From: Persicaria tinctoria | Lineage: Eukaryota; Streptophyta; Magnoliopsida; Caryophyllales; Polygonaceae | Direction: 5' to 3' | Length of the DNA stretch: 64,000 nt | Assembly (NCBI GenBank): GCA_037127255.1 | Contig: JBANSL010000002.1 | Span: 95,386,519 to 95,450,518 of the forward strand | Shown here: positions 41,649-54,266 of the stretch, one piece after another | Numbering within the stretch: the first letter of the stretch is position 1 | Layout of the letters: each line of letters opens with the position of its first letter | The notes under the pieces: generated by a model | The model's input: the letters and a program-made list of their open reading frames with translations, nothing else | Told to the model about the DNA's origin: nothing | Databases searched by the model: none | Program-made: the position numbers and the translations under genes

Positions 41649-43249
41649 ATGTTCAGTGGCACTGAAAGTGATCCTGTAGACAACATACCACCTGAAGACG
41701 AAATGGCAGCTCAAGCTAACATCAATGACCCTCTTTATTTGTCGAATTATGATCATCCATGGGCACAACTCGTAGCTATTCCATTTGATGGTTCAAACTT
41801 CATGACCTGGAGAAGAGGTGTGACTATGGCTCTAGGAGCCAAAAGCAAACTGGGTTTCATCAATGGTTCATGTGCACAAACAACGAGTGACTCACCTGAT
41901 CTGCAGAGGTGGGTTAGAGCTGACTTTATGGCGAGGTGTTGGTTATTAAATTCTATGGCAAAAAACATTGCTGAGAGTTTTATGTTTGTTAACTCTGCTA
42001 AACAATTATGGGATGAAGTGGTGGAACGCTTTAGTCAGTCTAATGCTCCGATGATCTTTAGAGTCAGAAAGAAACTCAGTGAGGTCTCACAGGGTAATAT
42101 GAGTCTTGCAGATTTATACAACACCTTGAAGCGGTTTTGGGATGAATTGCAAGTATTAGAAAGTGTACCAGAGTGCTCTTGTGGTGCTATTACTCGATGT
42201 ACTTGCAATCTGACTAAGAAAATTACAGATACTGACTCTAGAAACAAGTTGATGCAGTTGCTAATGAGCCTGAATGATGGATATGAAGCTGCTAAGAATC
42301 AGATATTGGCCATGGATCCTCTACCATCCTTGAGTAGAGCTTATTATATTCTTCAACAGGTGGAAAATGGCAATGCAGTCTCTGGAGGGACAGGAGGTAG
42401 CTCTACTGATTCAAGTGCTTTTGCTGCTGGGAAACATGGACAGAATAATCCACCTACAGGTGCCACCAGGAGCCAACCTTTCAAGAAAGATTGGAAGGAG
42501 ATCAGAAGGTTACAAAAACTTGAGAAATTGTGCACTCATTGCAACATGAGAGGGCACACTATGAGTGAATGCTTCAAGATTCATGGATATCCTGATTGGT
42601 TTAAGTCCACCAGGGACAAGGAAAAGGGAAATCAGCCTAGCAGAGGAGCTATGAATGTGGAATCTAATAGAGGATTTAATGAAGGGGATGGCTCCAGGAA
42701 CTTAGCTCATGAAAACAGTCCTCTGGATGATGTTGTCTATGACAAAGGAGGTTCAAACCATGTTGATTATGCTATGGTGAATGCTGTTTACCAAGAGATC
42801 ATGAGGAAAATGAAAGGAAAGAGTCCCAGCGAGAACTCTTTTGCCAATTTTGCAGGTAAAATGGCAAACTCTAATGTCAATATTTTTGTAGTTTCTACTC
42901 CTTCTTATGAATGGATTGTGGATACAGGTTCCACAGATCATATGGTACATGCATCCTCATGTCTTTTAAACAAATCTAGGATCAGTAAAGCTGTTCATAT
43001 TGGACTGCCTGATGACATAATCAAATCTGTAACTGAGATGGGTAATCAGAAGATATCAGACTCATTAAATTTGAATGATATTCTTATGGTGCCTGACTTC
43101 AAGCACAACTTATTATCAATTGGGAAGCTTCTTGATGATCATGATTTGGTTTCTTATTTTACTCGGAACTCTTGTTACATATAGGACCCTAGAACTAGAA
43201 GAGTGGTGCTGTATGGAGAGAGAAAGCATGGCATGTACAGAATCTCATA
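41649..43249 (+). pseudogene. Copia gag-protease, with in-frame stops
   Basis: A start at 41,649 gives 511 codons: gag (AIPFDGSNFMTWRRGVTMAL; RFWDELQVLES), CCHC knuckle CTHCNMRGHTMSEC at about residue 297, and the protease site WIVDTGSTDHM near residue 424. It stops at TAG 43,182-43,184; the same frame continues through RRVVLYGERKHGMYRIS to TAA 43,248-43,250 and then into integrase, so two point mutations break a once-continuous frame. Confidence 0.85.
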
Positions 43250-43250
43250 A

Positions 43251-43980
43251 GTGAACCAGAAAGAGAAGCTCAAGGAGGATCATGAAGCCAGTGGAAATAG
43301 AGACAGACATCAGTTTCTTTTTTCAAAAAATTGTACCAAAGTCAGTGTTGACTTGGATATTATGCATGCTAGACTGGGACACAGTTCTATTTCCAAACCG
43401 AGGCATTTGAATGTGTTTAATCAAAGAATCCTAAGTGATTTTAGCTGTGAGACTTGTGAATTATCTAAACATCACAGATTGTCATTTGACAAGAGTGAAA
43501 ACTTAGCAGAAGCTTTATTTGCTTTGATCCACATGGATATCTGGGGACCTTATAAAGTTCCTACTTATAATGGCTTTACTTATTTCTTAGCCATTCTAGA
43601 TGATTATTCTAGAACAACTTGGACCTTCTTGTTGAAGGATAAACTACAGGTGCTTGAGGCAATCTTTGATTTCATTGCCTATGTCAAGACACAGTTTGGA
43701 GGAAAGGTGAAGTGTGTTTGGACTTGCTAGAGAAGGGATTCTTCATCAAAAATCTATACCTTACACACCTCAACAGAATGAGAGGGTAGAGAGAAAGCAC
43801 AGTCACCTGATTGATACTACTAGATCTTTGAGAATTCATGCAGGCTACCAATTAGGTTATGGGGTGAGTGTGTGATGTCAGCAACACACTTGATCAATAA
43901 GCTTTCTAGTGTAGTTTTGAGCTGGGATACTCCTTATGAGAGATTGTTCCAGAAACCTGCCATGTATAATGAACTGAGGG
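43251..43980 (+). pseudogene. Copia integrase, broken
   Basis: HHCC region (ARLGHSS, CETCELSKH), first Asp block (IHMDIWGPYKVP) and DDYSRTTW are present up to the stop at 43,730. The second Asp block is deleted (sequence jumps from GGKVKCVWTC to GILHQKS); the Glu region (YTPQQNERVERKH) is readable at about 43,760-43,800. Stops follow. Confidence 0.8.
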
Positions 43981-43983
43981 TGT

Positions 43984-44688
43984 TTGGTTGCTTATGCTAT
44001 GCACCATTATCTCTATCTATCTGCAACAGATAAAATGGGACCTAGAGCCAAAAAATGTGTTTTCATGGGCTACCCTCATGGGCAAAAAGCTTATAAATTG
44101 TGGGACATTGAAAAGAAAATAATGTTTATAAGCAGGGATGTGATATTCAGGGAGAATCTTTTCCCTTTCAAAATGAATCAAAATGAGCTTGCTGGTAATG
44201 AAACACCAATGCCTTGCCTCCCTTTTGTGAATCCAGCAGATGATCATGATGATTTTGTGGCTCCTATAGTGATGGAAAATTCCTCATATTCTAATCACCA
44301 GAATGATGTTGTTCAGGGCTCACTCAGTCCAGAGAGTCAAGGTTCATCTCAGTCACATCCCACACCTCAATACTCTCCACAAACATTTGAGGAGTTTCTT
44401 CAAGATCATGTCGAATTTCCTCCCTTAAGAAGGTCCACAAGACCTACAACCAGGCCTGCAAGGTTGAATGACTTTGTGTGTCCAGACACAAGACAACATT
44501 CCATGTCTCAGTCCTTCCTAGTGACTTGTTTGGGTCCCATTATCACAAAGGATCCTAGTTATGCTGACACTTTTGCCATAATGAGTGCAGTATATGAACC
44601 TTCTTATTACTCTCAGGCTGCTTGTGATCCCAATTGGGTTATGGCTATGCAGCAAGAGTTGAAAGCTTTAGAAGCAAACATAACCTAG
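43984..44688 (+). pseudogene. Copia integrase C-terminus and linker to RT
   Basis: Reads KKCVFMGYPHGQKAYKLWD and SRDVIFRENLFPF, the conserved end of copia integrase, then a variable proline/serine linker and the RT opening (DPNWVMAMQQELKALEAN). It ends at TAG 44,686-44,688 in the position of a conserved Trp (T-W-S), directly before the next frame. Confidence 0.85.
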
Positions 44689-44691
44689 AGC

Positions 44692-45984
44692 ATGACTGAT
44701 CTACCTGATGATAAGAAAGCAATTGGAAGCAAATGGGTTTATAAGGTTAAGTATAGACCTGATGGGAATGTAGAGAGATTCAAGGAAAGACTGGTGGCAA
44801 AGGGCTATAATCAAGTCAAAGGAAAAGATTATAAGCACACCTTTTCACCAGTAGCAAAATTTACTACATTTAGAGTTTTGCTTGCAGTAGTTACCATGAA
44901 AAATTGGCCTCTGCACCAACTTGATATCAACAATGCATTCTTGCATGGATATCTAGATGAAGAAGTATATATGAAACCTCCTGAGGGATTTACTCTTGGT
45001 CAACCAGGACAGGTTTGTAAGCTTCACAAATCCATTTATGGCCTGAAACAGGCTTCAAGGCAATGGAATGTTGAATTAAGCAAGCTTATTTTGAAGCTTG
45101 GCTTTGTGAAGTCTGCAAAAGATTATTCTCTTTTGGTCAAGAAGGTGCCTACAGGGGTGGTCATAGCCCTTGTCTATGTGGATGACTTGCTCCTAACGGG
45201 TGATGATAAGCAGATTATCTTACACACCAAACAAGCCTTGCATTCAGAATTTACAATCAAAGACCTTGGTGAAGCTAGATATTTTCTGGGTTTAGAATTG
45301 TACAGAGATAACTCATGCCTCTTATTACTTCAAAGAAAATATGTTGCTGACATATTGAGAGATTGCAAGCTCACTGATTGCAAACTAGCTTTATTCCCTT
45401 TTCCAAGAGGTTTGAAGTTGTCAACAGATTCAGGGATCCTGATGCATGATGAAGAATCCTTTAGAAGATTGATTGGTAAGTTGTTATTTCTAACACTTAC
45501 TAGACCAGACATCTCCTATGCAGTGCAACACCTAAGTCAATTCATGACTCAACCAAGGGAGCCACATTATGCAGCTGCATTACATGTTGTCAGTTATCTA
45601 AAAGGAACTCTTTATGCTGGCCTTCATTATTCAAGCAAGGCTTCCTTTACAATCGCAAGGTTTTGTGATGCTGATTGGGGGGGCTGCCAGTTCACAATCA
45701 GGTCTCTTACTGGTTATAGTGTATTTATTGGCACTTCTCTTGTGTCTTGGAAGACAAAGAAGCAACATACAGTCTCTAAATCTTCAGCAGAAGCCGAATA
45801 CAGGAGCATGTCCATGACTACCAGTGAGCTAGTTTGGATTGGTGGACTTTTACAGGCTCGTATGATCAAGGTTCCCAGGCCTATCCCTCTATTTTGTAAC
45901 AACAAGGCAACACTTCACATTGCTGAAAATCCGGTTTTCATGAAAGAACCAAGCATCTACGTATTGATTGCCACTATGTTCTAG
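44692..45984 (+). pseudogene. Copia RT and RNase H, C-terminus frameshifted
   Basis: RT is complete: GSKWVYKVKYRPDG, RLVAKGYNQ, LDINNAFLHGYLDEEVYM, SIYGLKQASRQWN and YVDDLLLTG (catalytic YVDD). RNase H follows (ARFCDADWGG, SKSSAEAEYRS, FCNNKATLHIAENPVF). A frameshift just after this replaces the expected H-x-R-T-K-H-I block with an unrelated tail and stop at 45,984; the displaced remainder can be read to about 46,120. Confidence 0.88.
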
Positions 45985-46146
45985 AGAGACTGCAAGATGG
46001 ATTTGTTCTTCCCCAACACATCAGGACTGATATGACATTCAATTGGTTGATCTTATGACCAAGCCGTTGGGTGAAAAGCAACATCTCTACCTCTCTTCCA
46101 AGTTAGGACATTTTGGATTCTCCCCAAGTCCAACTTGAAGGGGGGA

Positions 46147-46451
46147 TATGGAGAATATCATGTGCATTCCATATCATTTCATATGCTCATTTCCCAGTTT
46201 TCCTTCTTTGCTTGCTTCTTATGTCATTCCACCTTATTTTGGGACATTGCTGTAATAATGATAGCTTTCATCACATGATAGACGTGTGACGTTGGACTAT
46301 ATAAGCCTTGATTGATCTTTAGTCAGGTAACAGGGTTTTGGAGATTCCCCCATTCAATCAATGAAAGGAGCCGTCATGGCCTTCCTCTTTTAGAACCTTC
46401 CATTTCAGATTTTGACTTGCTTGAGCTAACCAAGCTGCACACAACTTCACA
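46147..46451 (+). repeat. 3' LTR of copia element 2
   Basis: Pairs with the 5' LTR; ends CTTCACA (5' copy CTTCATA). Preceded by aagggggga. Confidence 0.9.
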
Positions 46452-46456
46452 GTTAC

Positions 46457-47064
46457 CGCTCCATGATAAACAACTTAGTATCTACATCTTAACAGATGCT
46501 ATTAATTGGTGGTCTAGCAGGGGCAAACCATTACCAAATCATTACTTATATCGGGAGAAAAAAATGTCAAACTTGAAATTGCGTACATACTTTATTATAA
46601 TGTCATCCAAACGTGTTTAAGTCGTAGAAATATCATCTTTTTAAAGGCATATGATAATAAGCTAGCTAGGATTCAAATTCAAAAAAAGATTTTTTTGTTT
46701 AATTTGAAGATGAATAGCCCAATCACGAAAAAATGATTATAATTGTTCGAGTATATATATGGTCGTGCATGAAGTGGGATATCCTTTGAATAAAATGTAG
46801 AATTTGTTAAATAAAGTTGTTACATATTTTGTTTTCAACTTTGTTATTTTAATGTTATTGGAGTTGGGAGAATATGGCATAGGATATGATTCATTTATAT
46901 TGGACTATTGCTTAGACCACTAGAATCCGCCTATATATATATATAAATAAATAAATAAAATATCTTCAAATACATCTATCTCTACTTGGGGTTTTTTTTT
47001 TAAAAAAAATAATTACCCACTTCATATTTACTCAAATGTTAAAAAAGTTTTTTTTAAAAAAACA
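46457..47064. other. No gene recognised
   Basis: AT-rich flank of copia element 2; probably continuation of the LINE relic at 40,935 followed by unrelated sequence. No conserved motif was seen. Confidence 0.35.
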
Positions 47065-47134
47065 ACCTACTATTAACCTTATTACTTTACTATGAACTCC
47101 ATATATAATAAAGTAATAATGTTAATATATAGTA
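47065..47134. repeat. Imperfect inverted repeat, about 70 bp
   Basis: aacctactattaac...ttattactttactat pairs with atataataaagtaataatg...atatagtaggtt around a short loop, giving a long AT-rich hairpin. The right arm overlaps the start of the retro-inserted-looking segment at 47,112. Confidence 0.6.
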
Positions 47135-47491
47135 GGTTTTTGAGAGACGTTCTTCTCTTTTGTCGACGTGCGAGAGGTCGTGAACGTGATCGAAACTTGA
47201 AAGTTTGTTGATTTCAGAGCCCAAATTCCAGGTTTCTACTCAGTTCTCCAGGGATTCCGTGCGTGCCTCTACAAACTGATAGAAGAGTTGTCGCACACTA
47301 CTTTCGTTTCTTCATCATTTCTACTAGCCTGCGTTGTAACAACATGCACCTCTGTAATTTGGTATTTATGCTTTGTTGATGTGTCTTTATCTTTTACTTG
47401 TATCGACAGTTTTTCTGTTGCCGATTTTTTCGGCCTCTCGACCAACCGGGCTTGTCCGGTGCGTCGAATTCTTAATAAAAAAAAACACCTA
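47112..47491 (+). mobile_element. Possible retro-inserted sequence with poly(A) tail
   Basis: A GC-richer segment ends in cttaataaaaaaaaac and is followed by catatataataa (47,492-47,503), which also occurs at 47,100-47,111 just before it: a candidate 12-bp TSD. The body (gacgttcttctcttttg... cggcctctcgaccaacc) has no clear coding content. It could be a LINE 3' end or a processed transcript. The AT-rich TSD may be coincidental. Confidence 0.35.
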
Positions 47492-47503
47492 CATATATAA
47501 TAA

Positions 47504-48564
<1,061 letters not shown>

Positions 48565-48569
48565 AGTTC

Positions 48570-48747
48570 TTTTAGAATGATATATGATGACTTAGGGAAG
48601 TGTTAGAAATCATCACTCAGGCTATATAAAAGCCAATTACTATAACAAACTTTAGTTGAGAAATTAATAGATTCTACACATTTTCATCACTGGTTCTCTC
48701 TCTCTCTTTCGTTCTTAGCTTGAATCCAAGATCTGATCAAGTCAATA
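48570..48747 (+). repeat. 5' LTR of copia element 3
   Basis: Starts TTTTAGAATG where the 3' LTR has TGTTAGAATG, so the terminal TG has mutated; ends GTCAATA. Contains ctatataaaagcc as a likely TATA box and a ctctctctct run downstream. Confidence 0.9.
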
Positions 48748-48759
48748 TGGTATCAGAGC
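48748..48759 (+). other. Primer-binding site (tRNA-iMet) of copia element 3
   Basis: TGGTATCAGAGC directly after the 5' LTR. Confidence 0.9.
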
Positions 48760-48915
48760 TCTGACGAATTCAGATCAAAATCACGATGCAAACTCGCAAC
48801 GAAATCGGAACACACCACCTAGAGAACGTGAACGCGAGCGCGAACGAAGGCGAGACCAGATCACAACTATGGATCTACATAATCCATTTTCATTCATCAT
48901 ACCGACAATTCAGGT

Positions 48916-50652
48916 TTGATTCTCACTAGTATGCAGTTATCTGGTGACAATTATCGACGTTGGAGTCGAGCAATGTTGAAAGCTCTCTCAGTTAAAAACA
49001 AGCTGGGTTTCGTTGATGGATCGCTTGTTGAAACTCCAGAAAATTCGTTGTCGTGGAAGAGATGCAATGATGTTGTGTGTTCATGGATTCTCAACACCGT
49101 GTCTAAGGAAATCTATGTGACGATTGATGAATTTGATCTGGCTAAGGAGATGTGGGATGATCTTCAAGAAAGCTTTGGTCAGAAAAACGGACCTCTGATC
49201 TTTCAGATCAAGCGAGAAATCACCGAGTGCAATCAAGGCTCATCAATAGTTACAGAATACTTTACCAAGATTAAAGGTTTATGGAAACATCTGATTGGAA
49301 TTGTGACTCCAATCAAATGCATCTATGGAAAATGCGAATGCAACATAGCCGAGAAGCTCAAAGCAGTTGAGCAAGAAGACAAGTTGATGAGATTCTTGAT
49401 GAGGCTGAACGAGAAGTATGATGCGGTAAGGAGACAATTCTTGATGACAAAGCCATTGCCGACTGTAAGTGAAGCTCACTCACTGCTGGTTCAAGATGAG
49501 GTGAGCTTGAAGATCATTCGTGGTGATACATCCAACACAGAATCCACAACACTCATGGGAAAGCATCAGAGTGAAAAATCAGACACTCGATCATATGCTC
49601 GTGGTGACAAACCTAGGAAGGAGAAGTGCACTCATTGTCATGGCTATCACAAATCTGACAGATGCTGGGAAGTGTATGGCTACCCAAGTTGGCACTCTAA
49701 GAGCAAGCAAAAGCCTCAACAACCCAGATCTGATGGTCGGGAAGAAAGAGGAGGACAATTCAAAGCAGGCAATGCAGCTGGTACAACTGACATGAATGGC
49801 GGTGATGGTGCATCCTCCTTCAAGAACTTGTCGTCTGAAAATCAAAAGCTGATGATGTCCCTACTGCAGCTTATGGAGCAAAGAAGTAAGCCACCATATG
49901 AGGTGAACCTTGCAGGTAAGCTCTTATGTTGTAATGTCTCTAGTAGTGCTCGAGTATGGATCTTAGACACAGGAGCTACATACCATATGACACGTGACAT
50001 TACATTTCTTAAGAACCCAAAACATGTAGACAAACCAATCAAAGTTCACCTTCCTGATGGCACATCAGATCCCATAACTATGCTAGGTACAGTCCTTGTA
50101 TTGAGCTCCCTTACCCTTCTTGACACCATCTTCATTCCCAAATTCAAGTTCAATCTCATCTCTATAAGCAAGTTGGTCCATGATTTTGGTCTTGAACTAC
50201 ATTTGGTATCTAACACCATGTTCATACAGGACCCTGCAAAGAAGAGAGTGATTGCATTTGGCGAGGAATTTGAAGGCCTGCATTACTTGGTCTCTGAATC
50301 CATAATGAGTGAAGTCATCTCCAAAACCACTTGGTGCAATTCGGTGTCTCTACCTATGTTTTTACCTACAATTGACAGTGTTCAAAATAAAAGTGTCTTG
50401 TGGAATCTTCGTCTTGGTCATGCACCCGTTGAGAAACTCAAAGGTGTTTCTAGCATTCATTCAATTGTAAATGCCGAATCGGATTTGGTATGCACTATAT
50501 GCCCTTTGGCAAAGCAAGTAAAACCTTCTTTTGATTCTAGTATGTCTCTGCTGATAATATTTTTGAGTTGTTACACTGTGATCTATGGGGACCCTATGAA
50601 ACTCCTACATACACAGGTCACAAATACTTCCTTACAATTGTGGATGATATGA
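48916..50652 (+). pseudogene. Copia gag-protease-integrase N-part
   Basis: 578 open codons: gag (LSGDNYRRWSRAMLKALS; IKREITECNQGSS), a CCHC-like knuckle CTHCHGYHKSDRC, protease site WILDTGATYHMTRD, then the integrase HHCC region (NLRLGHAP, CTICPLAKQ). A frameshift near 50,540 abandons the integrase frame, which resumes at 50,568. The true start may be upstream at about 48,870, since the gag N-terminus is conserved before LSGDN in relatives. Confidence 0.85.
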
Positions 50653-50900
50653 GTAGGGGAGTGTGGGCTTATCTTATGAAATCTAAGACTGAAACTTTCT
50701 CTCATATTCAGTCATTCATTGCCATGGTTGAAACCCAATTCAAAATCAGAGTGAAAACTGTGAGGAGTGACCAAGGCACCGAGTTCTTTAACTCTGATGT
50801 CACTACATTCTTCAAAACAAAAGGCATTGTCCATCAAAGCCCTTGCACTGCTACTCCTCAACAAAAGGGCGTGTGGAGAGAAAACACAAATATATGTTAG
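50568..50900 (+). pseudogene. Copia integrase catalytic core
   Basis: First Asp block (LHCDLWGPYETP), second Asp (VRSDQGTEF) and the entry to the Glu block (SPCTATPQQ), where a frameshift converts the expected N-G-R-V-E-R into KGVWRE and a stop follows at 50,898. Confidence 0.85.
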
Positions 50901-51031
50901 AAACTGCAAGAGCACTAAGGTTCCATGCCTCTCTTCCTGTGAGATTTTGGGGTGATTGTGTGCTCACAACCACATACATCATTAACAGATTGTAAAACTC
51001 CATCCTCAAAAATAAATCTCTCTATGAGTGT

Positions 51032-51511
51032 TTGTTTGGTGAAGCTCCTAAGTATGAGAAGCTCAGGGTGTTTGGATGTTTATGTTTTGTTTCAAATCTA
51101 AGCACCAACAGAAAGAAACTTGACCCAAAAACAGATGCATATGTGTTCTTGGGTTATCCCTTTGGGTTCAAAGGTTATAAAGTGTACAATTTACACACTC
51201 ACAAAATACATATCAGCATAGACATCAAATTTCATGAGCATGTGTTTCCTTTTAGCTCAGATTTCAAGTCAAAACAAACTCTGTCAACCTTTGACATATC
51301 TGATAATAGTGTTTCTCCCTCTTTGCAATACACTGATCATGACTTCACTCCTATTGAAGTATGTGAACCACCTCAAAATTCTTCTCTCAACCCTCCAAGT
51401 CAGATTGAGTCTCATGGAGATTACACACCTACTCATGTCCCTCCTATGTTTGATGACATCCCTGTCACAACATCTGTGTCACCTCCACCTATAAGACACT
51501 TCACAAGATAA
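51032..51511 (+). pseudogene. Copia integrase C-terminus and linker
   Basis: RVFGCLCF, YVFLGYPFGFKGYKVYN and the F-x-E-H-V-F-P-F block are clear, followed by a serine/proline-rich linker. TAA at 51,509-51,511 and TAG at 51,527-51,529 interrupt the link to RT, the second at a Trp position before MKDYV. Confidence 0.85.
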
Positions 51512-51529
51512 GCCAAACCCTCATTCTAG

Positions 51530-52690
51530 ATGAAGGATTATGTGTGCAAAGTCTCAAAGGACTCATCTACTGCAGCTCTCTCCAGTAAGTCTACCTCTCC
51601 CTATCCAATTCATTCTTTTCTCTCTTATACAACTTGCTCTTCTTCCTATCACAAGTTCATATGCAATGCAACCTCTGTGTCTGAGCCTACTTCTGTGCTT
51701 GAGGCATTACAACAACCTGCTTGGTGTGAAGCCATGCTTACAGAATTAAGTGCTCTTAAAAGAAACAACACATGGGTGCTAACCTCCCTACCTCTTGGGA
51801 AGTCTCTGGTTAGCTGCAAATGGCTATTCAAGGTGAAATATAAAGCTGATGGATCATTGGATAGGTACAAGGCCAGACTTGTGGCTCGAGGATTCTCTCA
51901 AATGCATGGTATTGATTACAGTGAGACATTTTCTCCAGTGGCCAAGATGATCTCTGTAAGAACTCTTCTCTCTATTGCTGTTGCTAAGAATTGGAGTATT
52001 CATCAGTTAGATGTCACAATTGCCTTTCTCCATGGTGATCTGGAGGAAGAAGTGTACATGAAGCTACCCCCAACGTACCATAAGCTCAAGCTTCTCTATG
52101 CTCACCCTCAGGGGGAGACATCAAACTCAGGGGGAGAGTGTGAGATGGATAAGAAGCTAGTGTGCAAACTGGAAAAATCCTTGTATGGATTAAAACAGGC
52201 ATCTAGGCAATGGTTTGCAAAGTTCTCTCAAGCTGTGCAAAGTGCAGGGTGCAAGCAGTCCAAGGCAGACTACTCTTTGTTTGTCAAGAAAGCTGAGAAA
52301 TATATCACTACTCTACTGGTGTATGTAGATGACATGGTGATCACATGGAATTGTGAAGAAGAGATAGCAAGGTTGAAAGCACATCTGAATCAGCAGTTTC
52401 AGATGAAGGATCTATGAGGAATGAGATACTTCTTAGGCATATAAGTTGAGAGGAATAAGAATGGCATATACCTGAACCAGAGAAAGTATGTTTTGGAACT
52501 TCTGGAATGTGCAGGAATGATAGATGCCAAACATATGGCTACTCCTCTAGATCCTAAAGTCAAGTTAGATACTGAAGGAACTTATGAGTTTGTGGATGAA
52601 AAAGCATACAGGAGAATTGTGAGCAAGTTGATATAGTTAACTATCATTCGACCTGATATATGCTATGGAATCCAGATTCTAAATCAGTTT
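51530..52690 (+). pseudogene. Copia RT, with late stops
   Basis: RT motifs [52 protein letters not shown] and YVDDMVIT are present. An insertion-like stretch (HPQGETSNSGGECEMDKK) lies between TYHKLKL and LVCKLEK. Stops at 52,415 (TGA), 52,442 (TAA) and about 52,635 (TAG) fall in the conserved KDL-GMRYFLGI and SKLI-LT segments. Confidence 0.85.
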
Positions 52691-53278
52691 ATGCACAAGC
52701 CAACTGATCATCACTGGCAGGCTATGAAACATGTGTTGAGGTATTTGAAACAAGCTCCAGGGCAAGGCTTACTACTCTCATCTAAGTCTAACCTGAAGTT
52801 AAATGCATATTGTGATGCTGATTGGCAAAGTTGTCCTATGACAAGGAAGTCATTAACTGGATTTTGTGTACTGCTTGGAATTTCATTAATATCATGGAGA
52901 ACTAAGAAGAAGACATATGTAGCCATGTCATCTGCTGAATCAGAATACGGAGCAATGCCTACAACCTCTTGTGAAATCACTTGGCTCATCAAATTGCTCA
53001 AAGATTTGGGAATTGAGCAATCAGAGCCTGTGAGACTACACTGTGACAATCAATCAATAATGTATATTACAAAGAATCATGGGTTTCATGAGAGAATGAA
53101 ACACATAGAAGATGATTGTCACCTTGTAAGAGATAAGGTCTTAAGCAAGGAAATTGAGCTCGGTTATATCAGTACAAGGGATCAACCTACAGATGCGTTC
53201 ACCAAGGCCATCTCTTATGATCAGTATATGAGAAACTTAAGCAAGTTAGGAGTTGTAAATTTGTTTGAGATTACTTAG
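52691..53278 (+). pseudogene. Copia RNase H
   Basis: Intact C-terminal frame: YCDADWQSCP, MSSAESEYGAM, HCDNQSIMYI, FHERMKHIEDDCHLVRDK and QPTDAFTKA, ending at TAG... 53,278 just before the polypurine tract. All catalytic acidic residues are present, but it has no start of its own. Confidence 0.85.
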
Positions 53279-53299
53279 AACTCCTACCTTGAGGGGGAG

Positions 53300-53487
53300 T
53301 GTTAGAATGATATATGATGACTTAGGCAAATGTTAGAGTTCATCACTCAGGCTATATAAAAGCCAATTACTGTAACAAACTTCAGTTGAGCAATTAACAG
53401 ATTCTACACATTTTCATCACCGTTCTCTCTCTCTGTGTGTGTGTGTTTAGCTTGAATAGTTGAATCCAAGATCTGATCAAGTCAACA
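53300..53487 (+). repeat. 3' LTR of copia element 3
   Basis: TGTTAGAATG...GTCAACA, 188 bp; carries a (TG)n expansion and a small ttgaatag duplication relative to the 5' copy. Confidence 0.9.
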
Positions 53488-53496
53488 AGTTCAGTG

Positions 53497-53677
53497 GAGT
53501 TAAATTAATTTATAAGCTAACAAATCTTTTTCTCAAGAAACAAAAAATACATTCCTGTCGAAGGAGTGAGTGTAAGGCTTACACTCAATTATAAGCAGAG
53601 TTAAATTAATTTATAAGCTACCAAATCTTTTTCTCGAGAAACAAAAAATACATTCTTGTTGAAGGAGTGAGTGTAAG
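53497..53677 (+). repeat. Tandem duplication, 80-bp units 101 bp apart
   Basis: gagttaaattaatttataag...gaaggagtgagtgtaag occurs at 53,497-53,576 and 53,598-53,677 with a few substitutions, separated by 21 bp that begin and end within related sequence (gcttacactc). Confidence 0.85.
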
Positions 53678-53685
53678 CAGGTACG

Positions 53686-53826
53686 GAACCAGGGGTGGGT
53701 TGGGCTTTGCTGTAGCCCACCCCAAAAATTCAAATTATATTTAAGAGGAAGGATAAGTGGAACACAAAGTTAGTTTGACAGAGTTGGTTAGCTTTTGTTT
53801 AATTTGGGGATTCACAACCCATCCAA
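53686..53826. other. Possible transposon terminus
   Basis: acggaaccaggggtgggttg followed by gtagcccaccccaaaaatt resembles the ends of plant hAT-type elements (compare ggcggccgcagaac at 61,787). No matching opposite end was found nearby. Confidence 0.25.
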
Positions 53827-54266
53827 GTTCGAACAGTAAAGATCTCCTATAACACAATATGTATCACTCGGTGTATCATAAAATTAGTTTATATGAAAAT
53901 TATTGTTAAAAAAATTCAAAAATTATAAAAATATTGTATTTGATAATTCATACAAATTTGAATTTTTTTTTTTTTGAAAAATCATTAGAAAAAAAAAATA
54001 TTTTGCTAAAATGTTGTTATTTTGTGACTTTCACTCATATGTATTTTTTAGAAAAATATTTTTATGATTTATCAAAATATTTTTTTTACAAATATGTATG
54101 AATTATCAAATACAATATTGTTATAATTTTTTTTAAAAAATTTAACAATAATTTTTATCGAAACTAATTTTGTGACACACCGAATGATACACGGTGTGTT
54201 TTAGAAATTTTGTGACACTCCTATAACACATCGTGTGTTATAGGTGATCTCCATTGACGTTCGAAC
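53827..54266. mobile_element. Foldback MITE with about 130-bp TIRs
   Basis: Both ends start with the palindrome gttcgaac and continue inward as inverted copies: gatctcctataacacaat...attattgttaaa on the left, the inverse of ttaacaataattttt...gttataggtgatctcc on the right, extending to the tttgataattcatac block. The right arm has an extra block (aatttctaaaacacaccgtg on the other strand) missing from the left. TSD not resolved. Confidence 0.65.

Larger units (their letters stand above)
41283..46451 (+). mobile_element. Ty1-copia element 2 with non-canonical LTR ends
   Basis: LTRs at 41,283-41,591 and 46,147-46,451 are flanked by the perfect TSD gttac (41,278-41,282 and 46,452-46,456). The LTR starts TATGGAG, not TG, and the 5' LTR ends TTCATA. 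Primer site TGGTATCAGAGC follows at 41,592-41,603 and the polypurine tract aagggggga precedes the 3' LTR. gag, protease, integrase, RT and RNase H are all recognisable but interrupted by stops, an integrase gap and frameshifts. Confidence 0.9.
48570..53487 (+). mobile_element. Ty1-copia element 3
   Basis: LTRs at 48,570-48,747 and 53,300-53,487, TSD agttc at 48,565-48,569 and 53,488-53,492. Primer site TGGTATCAGAGC at 48,748-48,759; polypurine tract gagggggag just before the 3' LTR. The whole gag-pol is present with several stops and frameshifts. Its proteins are close to those of copia element 1 (shared LGHAP, DDMSRGVWA and CSWIL blocks), so the two belong to related families, although the LTRs differ. 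Confidence 0.9.
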
